A stretch of DNA of 64,000 bases from Podocnemis expansa (GCA_007922195.1 ML681997.1:14574267-14638266), one strand, 5' to 3'; counted from the first letter of the stretch, positions 33,827-45,391 are shown. The notes: generated from the letters alone by a model not told the origin. Numbers and translations: made by a program.

Positions 33827-34073
33827 AAAACAAGCATGACAAACAAGGAGTCTTGTGGCACTTTTAAAGACTCACACATTTATTTATCGCTTGCGCTTTC
33901 ATGGGAGAAAATCCCATTTCATCAAATCCCACTTCAAAGCATCTGACAAAGTGGGATTTTCTCCCACAAAAACTCATGCATTAAATAAATTGGTTAGTCT
34001 TTAACAGTGCCACAAGACTCCTTGTTTGTTTAGCTGAACTAGACTAACATGGCTACCCCTTTGGAACTTGTCC
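33827..34073. repeat. Penelope-like family 1 foldback with 10-bp target duplication
   Basis: ATAAAACAAG flanks at 33817-33826 and 34074-34083. The left arm starts ACAAACAAGGAGTCTTGTGG; the right arm ends with tail AACATGGCTACCCCTTTGG. The inner junction duplicates the ATCCCACTTCA block. The hammerhead-like core is damaged (CTGACAA, then CAAAA). Confidence 0.85.
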
Positions 34074-34199
34074 ATAAAACAAGTATGAAATGTCATTAGA
34101 TTAAGTAGGGAGAACTTATTTATATCTCAATACAGGTTGGTCTAACTGTTTAGTTGGTTAACATAATTGATGGGAACTTCAGCTGGTATCACTTGCTTT

Positions 34200-34648
34200 G
34201 GAGTATGTCTACACTTAGAACTTTAGTTTGAATTAACTAAATTTGAGCTAATGAATTTGAAATAATAATTATTAGTTTGAATTCAGTTAATTTGTATTAA
34301 CATGGCCACACTAGAAACCCTAATTCAAACTAGTATGTCCCTGCATAGGACTTGCTAGTTCTAATTAGGTAGGGGGCGTTATTGCATAGGGAAAATCAAG
34401 CGATGGCTAATTCAAACTAACAGTTAGTTCGAATTAACACGGCTACATTGGATTAATTTGAACTACCAAATTCAAATTGACTGTTACTTCAAAGTTCAAC
34501 AAGGTTTTATCACTTCAAAGTCAGCTTTCATCAATTCAAACTAAGGAGTTCCTTAGTTTGAATTCATGAAAGTCAGTGTGGCCATGCACTTATTTAATTC
34601 AAATTAATCCTCATCAATTCAAATCAATTTGTCAGTGTAGACATACCC
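34200..34648. mobile_element. Foldback element, TTCAAATTAA-motif family, copy b2, no core
   Basis: Ends GGAGTATGTCTACACTTAG and CAGTGTAGACATACCC are paired. Flanks are TTT and TTA, one mismatch from a 3-bp duplication. The whole interior consists of TTCAAACTAA, GTTTGAATT and AATTCAAATTAAT units in both orientations. It matches the arms of copy b1 but lacks that copy's GC-rich core. Confidence 0.75.
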
Positions 34649-35149
34649 TTAGATAGCCGAGAGAGGAGTTCAGATTGGGAGCAGCAGTGTTTCTATTCAA
34701 GTTCCATCTAACAAGAATTTCAAAGCACGACTGTGTGTGATGTACTTGTATATGATTTTCATTAGTAACATTTGAGTCAGTTTCATGAAAATTTAGAAAT
34801 AATGGACATTATTGGAATACTTGTGCTTTGCTGTTCTTTTTCTAATGGTTTCTCGTTCTCTGTTGGCTTTAGATGGATTTTCTTGTTTGGACTGTAGAAA
34901 GGTCAAAGTCAGCTGGAGGTCTCTCCCAGTTGTAAGTCTATATGTCCTTTGAGAAAGAGATCACTTTGTCTCATTGAATTTTTTATATTCACAACTTGTC
35001 TTTCTGAGTCCTGATTTTGTGTGATTTAGTCTTTCTTCTTGCAGAAAACTTTTTACAATAACTGCTATAAATAGAAACCATGTGATGTTTGTGGTAAGAA
35101 AACATAAAGCAGATCCATAAAAACAAAGAACTCTTCTTTTTTCATATGT

Positions 35150-35251
35150 TCCAAAGGGGCAGCTGTGTTAGCCTAGTTCAGCAAAACAAGCAAGGAGTCT
35201 TGTGGCTCTTAAAGACTAACAAATTTATTTATTGCATGAGCTTTCATCGTA
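35150..35251 (-). repeat. Penelope-like family 1, 3' terminal fragment (antisense on +)
   Basis: Starts with the full tail CCAAAGGGGCAGCTGTGTTA then CTAGTTCAGCAAAACAAGC and stops after GCATGAGCTTTCATCG, so it ends inside the ribozyme-like block. Confidence 0.8.
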
Positions 35252-36339
35252 GGTTCACAGAAGGGATTATTATGCTACTACGGGACCTATTTAACCCATT
35301 AAGGTTTTCTTAGAAGATATTTAATGTTTCTTATCCATGGATTCACAGAGTTGGAAGAGTTTGGTAGGACAGATGTTGCTACATTTAACTCTTGGGGGTC
35401 ATAGAAACCAACTTTGCTCTTAATTTGTGAGTCTTATGTCTGTTCATGGGAGCTGTCAACAGTGATTAGTGCCACTATGGTATTTATACTTATATCAAGG
35501 ATATACATTGGGTCAATGCAGCATCTTGGAGGTGGTAGCTGGCAAATATAAACCACTCGCCCTTGCATTTGTGTAATGCTTGTAATGCAGAGCAGCAGCG
35601 TAATTAAAAAGAACAGCCGTTACAGCAGCATTTTTGTTTTATGGATTTGCTGACTAATTTGCATAATTTTAAAGGAACAGGAAATAGCATTGAACAAGTC
35701 TGGTGATACAATTAAAGAAAGAAAAAAAGAAGGTCACATGCTGAGTTATATCCAGAAGGGATCTCTGGGAACGCTTGCCTTTTAAAAAAATCCAATATTT
35801 TCAGCTTTCTTCTATGATCTGAACCCATCTGCTTCACAATAGTGTGTTCTCCCTTTCAGACTCTCCAAGTAATCTCATGTGTGTAAAGCCCTTCAGTGTG
35901 TGCTTGTTTATTTCTTGTCTTCACTTCCTTTTATAGACTACTCTGATTTCAAAGCATATTCTGTAAAAATGAAAGCCTTTATCATCAGATTTTGATATAC
36001 TAAGAATTTGCATTTCTTGAAAATTACTTCAGAAGAAAGAACTTTGTAATGTATCTGATTAACTTAGAGGGTGTGTGTGTGAGAAAGTAAAATAGAGTTA
36101 CAGCTGGTTATGTATTCAAATATGGGAGTGAACAAAAATAATCAGTGACATTCCTATTTATATCTGGTTCCATCAGCATTCCTTATTAGTTTAAAATTGA
36201 TTTTTTTCACTTAAAAAAATTAACCAATTTTCTTTTTATGCGCATTGTTAACTATTTACATTCCTCTGATCTAAGTTCTTGTCCCAAAGAAATAACTTGA
36301 GCATTTTGGATCCTCAATAAAAAACAAAAATAACCCAGT
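35252..36339. other. No gene seen
   Basis: AT-rich DNA with a short GT run near 36070. Nothing is supported. Confidence 0.5.
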
Positions 36340-36470
36340 AAAAAAACAACAAGCAGTTGTGTGGCACTTTAAGACTAACAGATTTATTTTTTGCATGAGC
36401 TTTCGTGGGAGAAGATCCCACTTCCTCAGATGCTTCGAAGATGGGTGAACTTACAGAAACCCAGCCTCCT
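36340..36470 (-). repeat. Penelope-like family 1 fragment with intact hammerhead-like core
   Basis: Starts ACAACAAGCAGTTGTGTGG, continues AAGACTAACAGATTTATTT, and is very close to the 30.2 kb copy. The reverse complement of 36393-36433 contains CTGAGGA, the GTGGG/CCCAC stem, GAAA and GC-TCAT-GC. The neighbouring frame containing KAHAKNKSVSLKVPH is a translation of this repeat. Confidence 0.75.
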
Positions 36471-37346
36471 TTGTCCCTCCACTTTCTCCCCCCCCCAAAT
36501 AAATAAAAAGAAAGAAAGAAAACCCAGAGCATGCACAAAGACAATGAGTTTCCCTGGGGTCTAGATACAAGCTCATTTAAATGAAAAAAAAAAACTATTA
36601 AAAACAAAAAGTCTTCATGCCTTAAAGATGCACACAGACATAAAAACTTATTCCCCATGGAAATTGTGCCTTTAAATGACATTTCACTTTTATGAACAGT
36701 TTTATTACAAAATAGATTTCCTGCAGCTAATTTCATCATTTGTCCCATTCCGTTGTTACTTTACATTGCCTTTCTAACTTCTTGTTATCTAAGGGAGAGT
36801 ACATTAATTGCTATATGATGTAAGAGAGATGGCTGTGTGCCAGAGATTGGAGACATTGTGCCTAGCCGAGCTTGGAGAAGATGCCTGAGCCTGGCTGGAT
36901 GTAGTAGCAATACTAAAGCAATATTTCCATTTGATAGATTAAGTGTCTTTGATGGATGCTGTGAATGGTATCTCCTGAGTGTCATTTTAACAAGATGTGT
37001 GTGTTGTTAGATGTATTTCACAAGTCTGTGTAATAACGTTTTAGTCTTTCAAAGAAGGAATAAGTGAGTAGTAGTACTAATTAGAAAGTTCTCTGAGACA
37101 GATTTTGGTTGATAAAGTGTGGCGTGAGCTCTCAGCCATTAGCAATAATACAATAAGCTCAAGGTAGAATAAATCTCTGGGTGATTGTAGAGATGATGTT
37201 AAAAATTATGTGTTCCTTATTGATTTGCCTTCTAAATGAAATGATAGTGTTTAATAAAGTGAGAGAAGGAAGAGGATTTTCATGTTATATTTTGCTTGTG
37301 AGTGAAGTATAGGTCATTATCACTCTGGGGACTAGTTTTAGGGGGG
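36471..37346. other. No gene seen
   Basis: AT-rich unique DNA. Confidence 0.5.
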
Positions 37347-37450
37347 TAGCTCTGTTAGTCTAGTTTAGCAAAACAAACAAGGAGTCCAGTGGCATTTTTA
37401 AAGACTAACAATTTTTTTTTTACTGCATAAACTGTCATGGGTGTAATCAC
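37347..37450 (-). repeat. Penelope-like family 1, 3' terminal fragment (antisense on +)
   Basis: Full tail GGGGTAGCTCTGTTAGTCTA, then AACAAGGAGTCCAGTGGC, a poly-T expansion in the ATTTATTT block, then CATGGGTGTAATCAC. Truncated in the ribozyme-like region. Confidence 0.75.
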
Positions 37451-38057
37451 ATGCTGATTAGTTGTAGCAGCAGCTAGAGTCTCTATTTGCTCAGGAATTG
37501 TGTGGGGGGAGTATGTGGGTGTGGAATCATACAGTTGCAGAGTAGATTGTGACTCCCATGACCCTTTTATTGTGCTGTGCCTCTTATGCCTCTGTGCTAC
37601 TGCAGAGAGATAGCTGCCATGGGGCAGAGTGCCTGTCACTGAAGGGGTTGTGTTGATCTTCTACTCTACCATTCCCACCCCATCCACTCTGGAGCAGTAG
37701 AAATACGAAAGTTCTCGTGTGTTAGGTCTTTCCGGATTTCTGGTGAGAGAGGTTGGGGTAGTGGGAAGAGGCGGTGTGTTGGCACAAAGCCTTTGCTGAA
37801 AAAAGTTGGTTGAAATGGTGCACTGGATAGAAAATATATCAGGTTACCTGGATATGAGGATACATTGTATTTATGTATTTCAGCATTGAGTTACTTACTA
37901 GCACATGTGCAGAGATAAACTGTGAAGCTCTCCCAGCTCACAGACCCATCCAAGGCCCGACATCTGATTTAACTGATGCCCCTAAGCACCCCAGTTTAGC
38001 TTTTGTAGCACAGCTCTGTGGCCTTCTGTCGTAACGAAGAAATTTGTTCAAATCTTT
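37451..38057. other. No gene seen
   Basis: No supported feature before the LTR. Confidence 0.45.
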
Positions 38058-39124
38058 TGTGATCCTGTCTGAATTTGGCGGACCATTTATGATACTATTT
38101 CTTAGCAATAATTTCATAATTGCAAAACAGGCAAGGAGTCCTGTGCCACAAGACTCCTTGCTTGTTTTGCTGAACTGGACTTATGTGGCTAACCCTTCAG
38201 AATTGTAATAATCCGTAGGAGCTATGCCATGTTTGGTAGCAATAGAAAGGTTGTAGCCTGCTAGGAATGATTTTATGGATTATGTGTAGGAATTGTATCT
38301 GTATCAGAAGCTATGACTATGTTTGTTATATCTGTATTTCAACTTGTATGATTCTGGAAAACACCCCAGACAGCATGTCTGCAACCTCTGTCTCCTTAAA
38401 GGTCCATTAAAGGAGCTCACAGGGAAAGTGGACACTGGCAGAAACCTACCCGGTGGGTCACCTGGACTAGCCATGTGACTCAACTCTATTTTGGTTTGCA
38501 AAAACTCCACACCTCATGGAGAAGAACAGAGGTGATAAAAGGCATCAGCATCAGCTCCATTTTCTCTTTAGTCCCTAGTCTACAACCAACACCCATCTCT
38601 GGAAATACTCTCCTGCAACTGGACAAAGGACTGAGGCCCTCCTAGGTGCTGGGTGTCTACCAGAGGAATTGGACTAAACTGCAAACTACAAATTCTTCTA
38701 AGGACTTGCTTTATATGGACACTAAATCATTTCTATGTATGTGATCCATTTTGACCCTTTAACATCTCTGATATTTTGTTTCTTTTCTTTCTGTGGATTG
38801 GCTGGCTGCATGGTATTTTGGGCAAGATCCAAGCCTATATTTTTCTGTGTAATGTGGGTGACCCCTTGGGGTCAGGAGAACCTATTTCTTTAAGGGGCCC
38901 AGTGACTAGGTGGGGAACCAGAGGAGCTGATGTGCAAGAGAGGGGACTGTTTCTATTTTGTTATGCTTTGTGATGATCAGTATGGGGAATCAGAAGCATG
39001 TTTTGTAACTGATTGGGAGACTGGTTAAATATAACCCATCAGTGCTTGGAGAGTTTGACTCAGTTTTGTAGCTTGCCCTGATTTTTGCATATTCAGATAG
39101 TTATCCAAAGAGGTCCAGGTCACA
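38058..39124 (+). mobile_element. Solo LTR, LTR family X, copy C, with nested hairpin
   Basis: Begins TGTGATCCTGTCTGAATTTG and ends GGTCCAGGTCACA. Flanks TCTTT and CCTTT are one mismatch from a 5-bp duplication. The body aligns with copies A and B through CATGGTATTTTGGGCAAGAT, ACCCCTTGGGGTCAGGAGAA and CAGAAGCATGTTTTGT, but it has lost the AATAAA-like ATATTAAACC stretch seen in A. A 78-bp Penelope-like hairpin interrupts its first 70 bases. Confidence 0.75.
38123..38200. repeat. Minimal Penelope-like family 1 hairpin inside LTR copy C
   Basis: AATTG flanks at 38118-38122 and 38201-38205. The whole insert is CAAGGAGTCCTGTG joined to CACAAGACTCCTTG plus the tail. Both ribozyme-like blocks and the ATTTATTT blocks are gone. 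One arm still lacks the tail. Confidence 0.8.
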
Positions 39125-39178
39125 CCTTTCTTTTGATCACTGTACCAAAATGATCACTTTACAAAGTTGTATAGGAGG

Positions 39179-39900
39179 TGTGGTACGCCAGGCAGAGTGC
39201 AGTCAGGCACATCAGGCAAGATGTGTTCTTATTAGTGTTGTTCTGTGTCTGGCGCTGATGTCAGTTTGGCTGCTGAGGCAACACTCATGATCGAGGAAAC
39301 CAACTTGACCACGGATCTTTGTAGAAAGGAAGGTGCCAGGCTAGGCTTTATTGCAACGTAGCACCATGGCAAACAATCCATATCGACAGATTTGTTGGCA
39401 GCATCGGTGCTCTCAATGCAATGGAACAGCTCAACTGATAGCAGGACTGGCTGTCACCCTCTCGGCTGAATGAAGTTTGGGCTCTGGGGCTCCTACTTTT
39501 ATACCTTATCTGAATTGACTTGTACATCCCTCCTTTGCTGCCACCCCTTAATTTGATAGGTCCCTGGTTACCTCAATTGTCCTGTGCATCCCTCCTTTGA
39601 TGCCACCCCTTAATTTGATAGGTCCCCGGGCATCACCATCCATCAAGGTGTCATGACTTGGTCAAACCTCTTCTTTGTACAGGTCACTTCGACCCAGTAT
39701 ACCTTCTTATCTCTTCTGGCATGAAACCGAACTAGCACCCCCTTTCTCCAATTCTTTATTCAAGTACATTCTCATCTTTGTCTTAATACTTTCTCATATT
39801 TAGCTTGTGCCAGTTTCGATGAGGTTATCATGATCCCATGCCCTATGTACATGCCATTCAGGCCTACTTTCTTGGATTGCTTTGCTAGGCCTTGAGCCAA
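39179..39900 (-). repeat. Possible LTR-like repeat with internal duplication
   Basis: CATCCCTCCTTTGNTGCCAC followed by CCCTTAATTTGATAGGTCCC occurs twice (about 39525-39568 and 39586-39629), like a duplicated LTR enhancer segment. The minus strand carries AATAAAGCC near 39347. Ends and target duplication were not found, so the call is tentative. Confidence 0.3.
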
Positions 39901-41909
39901 TACCTAGATGCTTCTACTTATCTTTCTTAACCTTTTACTTTCTCCTACAGGAGGCATCCACATCACTGAGGACAGGTGGTGGTGTTTCACCATTGCTTTA
40001 TAGAAAGGGTAATGTGGAACCACATTGTCCACAAGGGAGCTCCAGAAGCAGCCTCTCTCTCTGCTTCCTAGCATACAGAGGAAGTGCAGACCTAGGAATG
40101 GTATGGTCTGTCCTCTGATGTGTCCAATCAGCTCCATGGGACATGGGGGGCAGGACCACAACTCTCCCTCTAGTCACTTGGACTGAGGAATTTATACCTC
40201 AGGGAGGCTCAGAAGAAAGACCCATGTGTTTCATGGAGGGAAAGAACTGTGATTGTCCCTGGCCCTTTCCTGGAGCACACAAGATAGAGTGGGTGCTCGC
40301 ACATCTGAACGCAACCACACATCTATGCTATCACCAGAATAGTTTAGCCTGAAATAGATGAAGTATGATTTTATGGTCAGACAAGTTGGTGAGAGTTTTG
40401 CCTTTCCTTTCAATAGGAGAAAGGCTGGTCCCAAAAAGGAGGTTCATAAAACAGTTAATTTTCCAGCTGGACCCTTCATAAGGAGCCAAGATCTCAGTCT
40501 TGCAGGGACAGAGTAGATTCTGGAAGGCCTGATTGTGCTAAGACAGATCAATCAACCCATAGTTCACTTTAATGAGAACTCCCACATTCTTTATCTAGGA
40601 CTGAACAGCACAGGGAAAGAAGTGAATTTCCATTCAGTCTTTGAAAACACTAAGAAAAAGCATAGATTCAATGTCTAATCTGATCTTTATAAGTGAATCG
40701 AACTAGCATCAGCACTTGCCATTTACAGGGACATTAACCCTCACATCTCAAAGCTGATAATGGTTTTACGAGTAGGTGGTATGGGCCCCACTGTTCCTTT
40801 TGGTTCTTGTCACTTAATTTTAGTACAGTTCACATGTAGTGTAATGCCAGATCTGGCTTCTGTTCCTGAAACACAAGGCTAGTTTATCTGCAGCTGCTCT
40901 TTTCTGATATCAATGGCCACTCGTTCCTTGCTCAGGCAAAACTCTCTTTGGACTGCATGGCAATTTTAAAACGTAAGATGGGCAGGGTGATATTGATTTA
41001 AGTTTTTCTTTTAAGCCTTCACTCCCGGTTGCTGTGTGGTGTATCCTACTCAGCAACCATATCAAATCCTGTAATGATTTATCTAGGCAGCAAAAACAGC
41101 AGGAGAGGAGCCTTGTTGGAGGTCAAGCTGGGAGATCTATGTAACGTTGCCCATGCTACTGAAACTGCTGTACCAGTGACATGTTCACCCACCAGCATCT
41201 TCCTTTCCAGTTTGATGGAACACAAAACTGGGCTCTTGGTAGAAGTTCTGTGGGATGTCATCTGTACAGCCCTACCACCACAGCTAAATTCCTGTCAACA
41301 GTTTGTGCATTTAGTATAGCCAGCACAATTTCTCACTGAAGGTAACATATAAATATTCATGGATATAATTCCCGGAGATTCAGCTACATTCACTTCATTG
41401 TCCTGTAGGCTCCGACTGGTTATTTATTGGAGTTCTCATTTCCCAGACAGCGATGTATATTACATTTATCAAGAGGCAATAATGCAGGTTTGTATGGACC
41501 TTTTGCTAATTGTGCCAAAGCACAATTCATGTAATCAGCCAACAGGTCAATGTAACCCAAGCCCACAGTCAAGTGCTCTGTCCTCCTCTAGTGGTGGCTG
41601 GATCATATTCACAGGTTGATGAGGCTGCTGTAGCTTTGGCTAGCAGGGAGATCTTTTAGCTCAGGTAGAAGAGGCTTATGGTTTAAGATGTAGTAGCTCC
41701 AGATTTGATCACTGCTGGTGAGAACCCCTCTGGGAATGGGGCATAACACCGGCAGAATAGTTTCTTTTGTGTGGATAAATTCATCTTCTGGGACTAGGAC
41801 AGTTCTCAGTCACCCTAAGTCATGTCAGGCTTCACCATATGCTAAATATGAGCTAGCAACTAGTGCAACAAATTCTGGGGAAATCTCAGGATAACACAGC
41901 ACATTTGGG
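39901..41909. other. No gene seen
   Basis: Several 60-96 codon frames on both strands without any recognisable domain or splice context. Nothing is supported. Confidence 0.45.
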
Positions 41910-41917
41910 GTTGCAAG

Positions 41918-42102
41918 CAACATTCCCTCTAATTTTTCACAGGCCGTGTGCACAAAAAATTTCTTTGTGTGTTAAAAAAATTTCTTTGTGTGTGCAAATA
42001 TTAGCACCATTGAATTTTTTTGTGCATGCTTTATTTTGTTGTGTGCATGAGTTTCACAGCCTGTATGCACATACATACATGCACAGCTTAGAGGGAACAG
42101 TG
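41918..42102. mobile_element. Short hAT-type MITE with 8-bp target duplication
   Basis: GTTGCAAG flanks at 41910-41917 and 42103-42110. Ends CAACATTCCCTCTAA and TTAGAGGGAACAGTG form an inverted pair, and 8-bp duplications are typical of hAT elements. The interior is rich in TTCTTTGTGTGTG and GTGCATGCTTTATT phrases. No transposase. Confidence 0.8.
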
Positions 42103-42215
42103 GTTGCAAGAGGTAATGCAACAGTGTGGGGAGTGAAAAATATGCACAGCTCTGAAGCTAGATCTTTAAAGGAGAAGAACAGATTTTTAGGAGAAGCTGT
42201 AGGTTGATTTTAGCT

Positions 42216-42693
42216 CAGTGGCCCCTGGGGGCTTTGCAAGTGGCTCACAGCTCCCTTTCTGCTGAGTGCAGAAGTGAGATTGCCTAAAGACCCAGGCAGA
42301 GCATGTTTCTGCAAGGCTAAAAGACCTGTGTAGGCTCCTTGCTGCAGCCAACGGGATGGGAGATCAGCATTCCTCTTCCCATCTGTAGCACGGAGCATGG
42401 CAAAGCACACTGCCTAGGTCCATGGGTGTTGGGGTCCCTGCTGGATCTAGGGGAGGGGGGTACTGATCTTCCATCCCCGTGGCTGCAGAAGGGAAGCACT
42501 GCCTAGGGACTGAGGTGGAACACACAGAGGTACAGGATGCATGAGGTTTCCCCGCCGCAGCCAGGGAGAGAGATCAGTGCAAAGGCAGCCTCCTTGTTGA
42601 ACTACTTGATCTGACGGGGGGGCTGCTGACAGTGGCTGTGGGCTCTAAAAATGATATCTGTGGCCCTTGAGTCCAAAAGGTTGAAAACCGCTG
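42216..42693. mobile_element. Probable hAT-type element, one good end
   Basis: The right end AAAAGGTTGAAAACCGCTG is a typical hAT (Charlie-like) terminus. The left end CAGTGGCCCC is only a weak partner. Possible 8-bp duplication TTTTAGCT/TTTTACCC matches at five or six positions. The interior is GC-rich. Confidence 0.4.
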
Positions 42694-42701
42694 TTTTACC
42701 C

Positions 42702-43842
42702 AGTATCCTTGAGAATTTTATCGATAATCAGCAGGATGCATGTGAGAAACCTGCTCTGCCAGTGGGTGCTTTCTGAAGTTTTTGATGAGCTATTCAGCAT
42801 GTTATTAGACAAGGATTTAAACAAAAAATAAGCAGATGGTTTCTGTAGCTGGTAAAAAAAAGTCTGCTCAGTGATTTGTATGAGAGTTTATGCAGTCTTT
42901 CCCCAGTGGTATTTATTGTAGAGTATGCACATTTCTTTGTTTGATGTTGGAGTGATGTAGAAAGTTATGGCAATCACAGGTCAGCAAGGTTAAGAAATTC
43001 ATTCCCCATGAGCTCAGGGCAAAATCACAGAAGGTAGGAGAATATGATATGGAGGCATCACCAGTGTTGGTAACACTTGGGAAGCCTGAGTAAGAAGGCT
43101 GAGTAAGAAAGGAAAACCTCCTTTTAATCAAAAGATTCCTCCTAAGGTGCATTATGTTGCCCGGCAGACTGGAGATAAGTAAACATGTTCATGGGATTTA
43201 AAACCAGAATGCTGTTAAGCTTGGATGAAAGCCCATGCATAGCATTAGGCAGATATTTCAAGCACATTGTCAGAAGTTTTGGTGGAGAAATCAGTAATGT
43301 CATTTACAAGACCACAAGTGCACAGCAAGCATCACTGGAGGAAGAAAAAGATCTTTTAAGAAGGCTTTGAAGTAGCAAGGAGGAAGGGCAGAACAGTGAG
43401 GAAAATGGTGGGAGCTTGATGAAGAAGATAAAGATGTTATGGCCTTGTTTAAAGCTAATGGATGCTGGTAGGCAGACATACTCTGAAAATTTGTAATTGA
43501 TGGAATCTCACAGTAAATATATTTGTTCACTGAGTTTATTCTTCTATAATCACTTAAGGGAGGTTCACAGAATTGTATCTAGAAATGGGCAGGATTTGAA
43601 AACTCTCCAGTTTGTCCCTACCAGTTCTTGTTTACAAAAGTAAATGCTGCTGATCTTCAAAATCCCTGAAAGACTGAAATAATCTCTAGGAGATGATACT
43701 GTTAGGAAGAATGGCATGACAATATAAGCCACTCAGCACTTCTGACAGGGAAAAGGTATTAAGATTTTGATATTTAAAAATAGTTTGGTTTGAAATTTCA
43801 TTTTCATTTTTGAATTCAGGTATCTGCTCTTCAGTTGTAGAA
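42702..43842. other. No gene seen
   Basis: No supported feature. Confidence 0.45.
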
Positions 43843-43912
43843 CCAAACAAGGAGTCCTGTGGCACTTAAAGTCTAAGAAATTTGTTTATTGCATGAGCTT
43901 TTGTGGAAGTAC
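43843..43912 (-). repeat. Penelope-like family 1 short fragment (antisense on +)
   Basis: CAAACAAGGAGTCCTGTGGC through TTGCATGAGCTTTTGTGG, then diverges. Confidence 0.75.
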
Positions 43913-43954
43913 CCTTCTATCCCTGAGAACAAAAACAACTGTGTTTTTTTTTTA

Positions 43955-44190
43955 ACGCGGTGTTGTTGTAGCCATGTTGGACCCAGAATATTAGTGAGAC
44001 AAGGTAGGTGAGGTAATATATGTTCTTGGACAAACTTCTGTTTACTGAGGGAGACAAGCTTTCATTTTTACAGAGAACTGAAGATCTAAAAAAGAACTGT
44101 GTAAACTTGACAGTTTGTCTCTCTCACCAAAAGAAGATTACCAGTAAAAGATATTAACTCACCCAACATGTGTGACAATGGCAAGGAGCA
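43955..44190. repeat. Penelope-like family 2 foldback pair
   Basis: The left arm has the tail GTTGTTGTAGCCATGTTGG then GACAAGGTAGGTGAGGTAAT and GACAAGCTTTCATTTTTACA. The right arm returns through GTTTGTCTCTCTCACC and AAGATATTAACTCACCC and stops without the tail. Between the arms, CTGAAGA followed by a decayed stem resembles the hammerhead-like block of this family. Confidence 0.7.
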
Positions 44191-44829
44191 AAAGCAAACG
44201 AATGTGCATTAGGTATAGTGAAACCCATCTCTACAAAGTATATTTGCACATTTAGTCAACACCTTCAAAGAAAAGAGTTTTTTTAAATCTACTTTGTGAA
44301 AAGGATTAGTTTAGAAAAGAATGAGTTCTTCAGAAGGGCCCAGGCATATATGTAAGTAGAGCTGTATTTGTGCATGTGATTACACATGCCATTCTTTTTT
44401 ATTAAAATAATTTCTTCCAAGCCATCAGGCTGAATTTCATGGAACTCAGCAGTTTTACCTGATGTTATTTATGGTAACATCAAACACTGGACAGTCTCAT
44501 TACAGCCTGTAAATAACAAGGGTCTTGTCCTTGATAGGTGAAATATTACAGCACTGGGTGAAGTGAAGTGTCTATCTGTTATTCCTGAAAGACTATAAAA
44601 TATACAGAAATTAATTGCATAGATTAAGTTCATTTGATAATATTGTCATTCTTTATAGTTCAGTCATCTACCTTGTCCTGCCTGTTGGTTACGTTGTCTC
44701 CTATAGCCTGTCAAACTATCTAAGATACTGTCACGATGTGCCTGCAGCTTAGAAGACTATGGTTCAATACGTTCATGTGTGCATTTCCTCCCAGAAATCT
44801 GTGCAGAGCAGAATGAAATAATTGAGGTT

Positions 44830-45391
44830 GACATCACAGATAAACTATACTACTAAGGGAACCTGGGGAAGAAGCAGATTACAAGTGAAATCTATTCTTT
44901 ACCAGCTCAACACTCACCCTGAGACCCATTCCACCCAACAAATGTCCCAAAGACTTATTTTAGTTCCAAAATTCTACAAACCACTTTCTGCTGACCCCAC
45001 TGAGGAATACGAAAAGGAATGACACCACCTACTCAAGAAACTCCCAAGGCAGCACTGGAACAAATAAAGACAGACATACTATCAGAACCTTGACCCCAGG
45101 TATTCTATTTACTACCTAAAATCCATAAAAAATCCTGGATTCCCTATCATCCTCAGGCATTGGCAGCCTTACAGCAGGCTTATCTGGCTATATGGACTTC
45201 CTCCTCATACCCTATGCTATAGCCCATTCTGTAAGTTTCCCCATCTTCAAAGCATCTGGCGAAATGGGATTTTCTCCCATGAAAGCTCATGCAATAAATA
45301 AATTTGTTAGTCTTTAAGTGCCACTGGACTCCTTGTTTGTTTTACTGAACTAAACTAACACAGCTGCCCTTTTGGATTTTAGTTCCAGTTA
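44830..45391 (+). pseudogene. Penelope-like retroelement: reverse transcriptase relic plus 3' end
   Basis: At 45103-45138 the plus strand encodes FYLLPKIHKNPG, the hallmark of the Penelope-family reverse transcriptase (usually YLLPKIHKP.NPGRPIVS). The following bases, with one frame change, give a GIGSLTAGLSGYMDFLLIPY-like stretch, matching the conserved SG.GS.T..LS.Y.D segment. The element then jumps, without its nuclease domain, to CCCATTCTGTAAGTTTCCCC, the ribozyme-like block (CTGGCGA then GAAA), CCACTGGACTCCTTGTTTG and the tail ending CAGCTGCCCTTTTGG. This ties the family 1 repeats to a Penelope-like parent. Stops and an internal deletion make it inactive. Confidence 0.75.

Noticed and set aside
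39179..39900. A complete LTR with defined ends
   Set aside because: The duplicated 46-base segment and a minus-strand AATAAA are suggestive, but no TG...CA pair with duplicated flanks could be fixed. Kept only as a low-confidence repeat.
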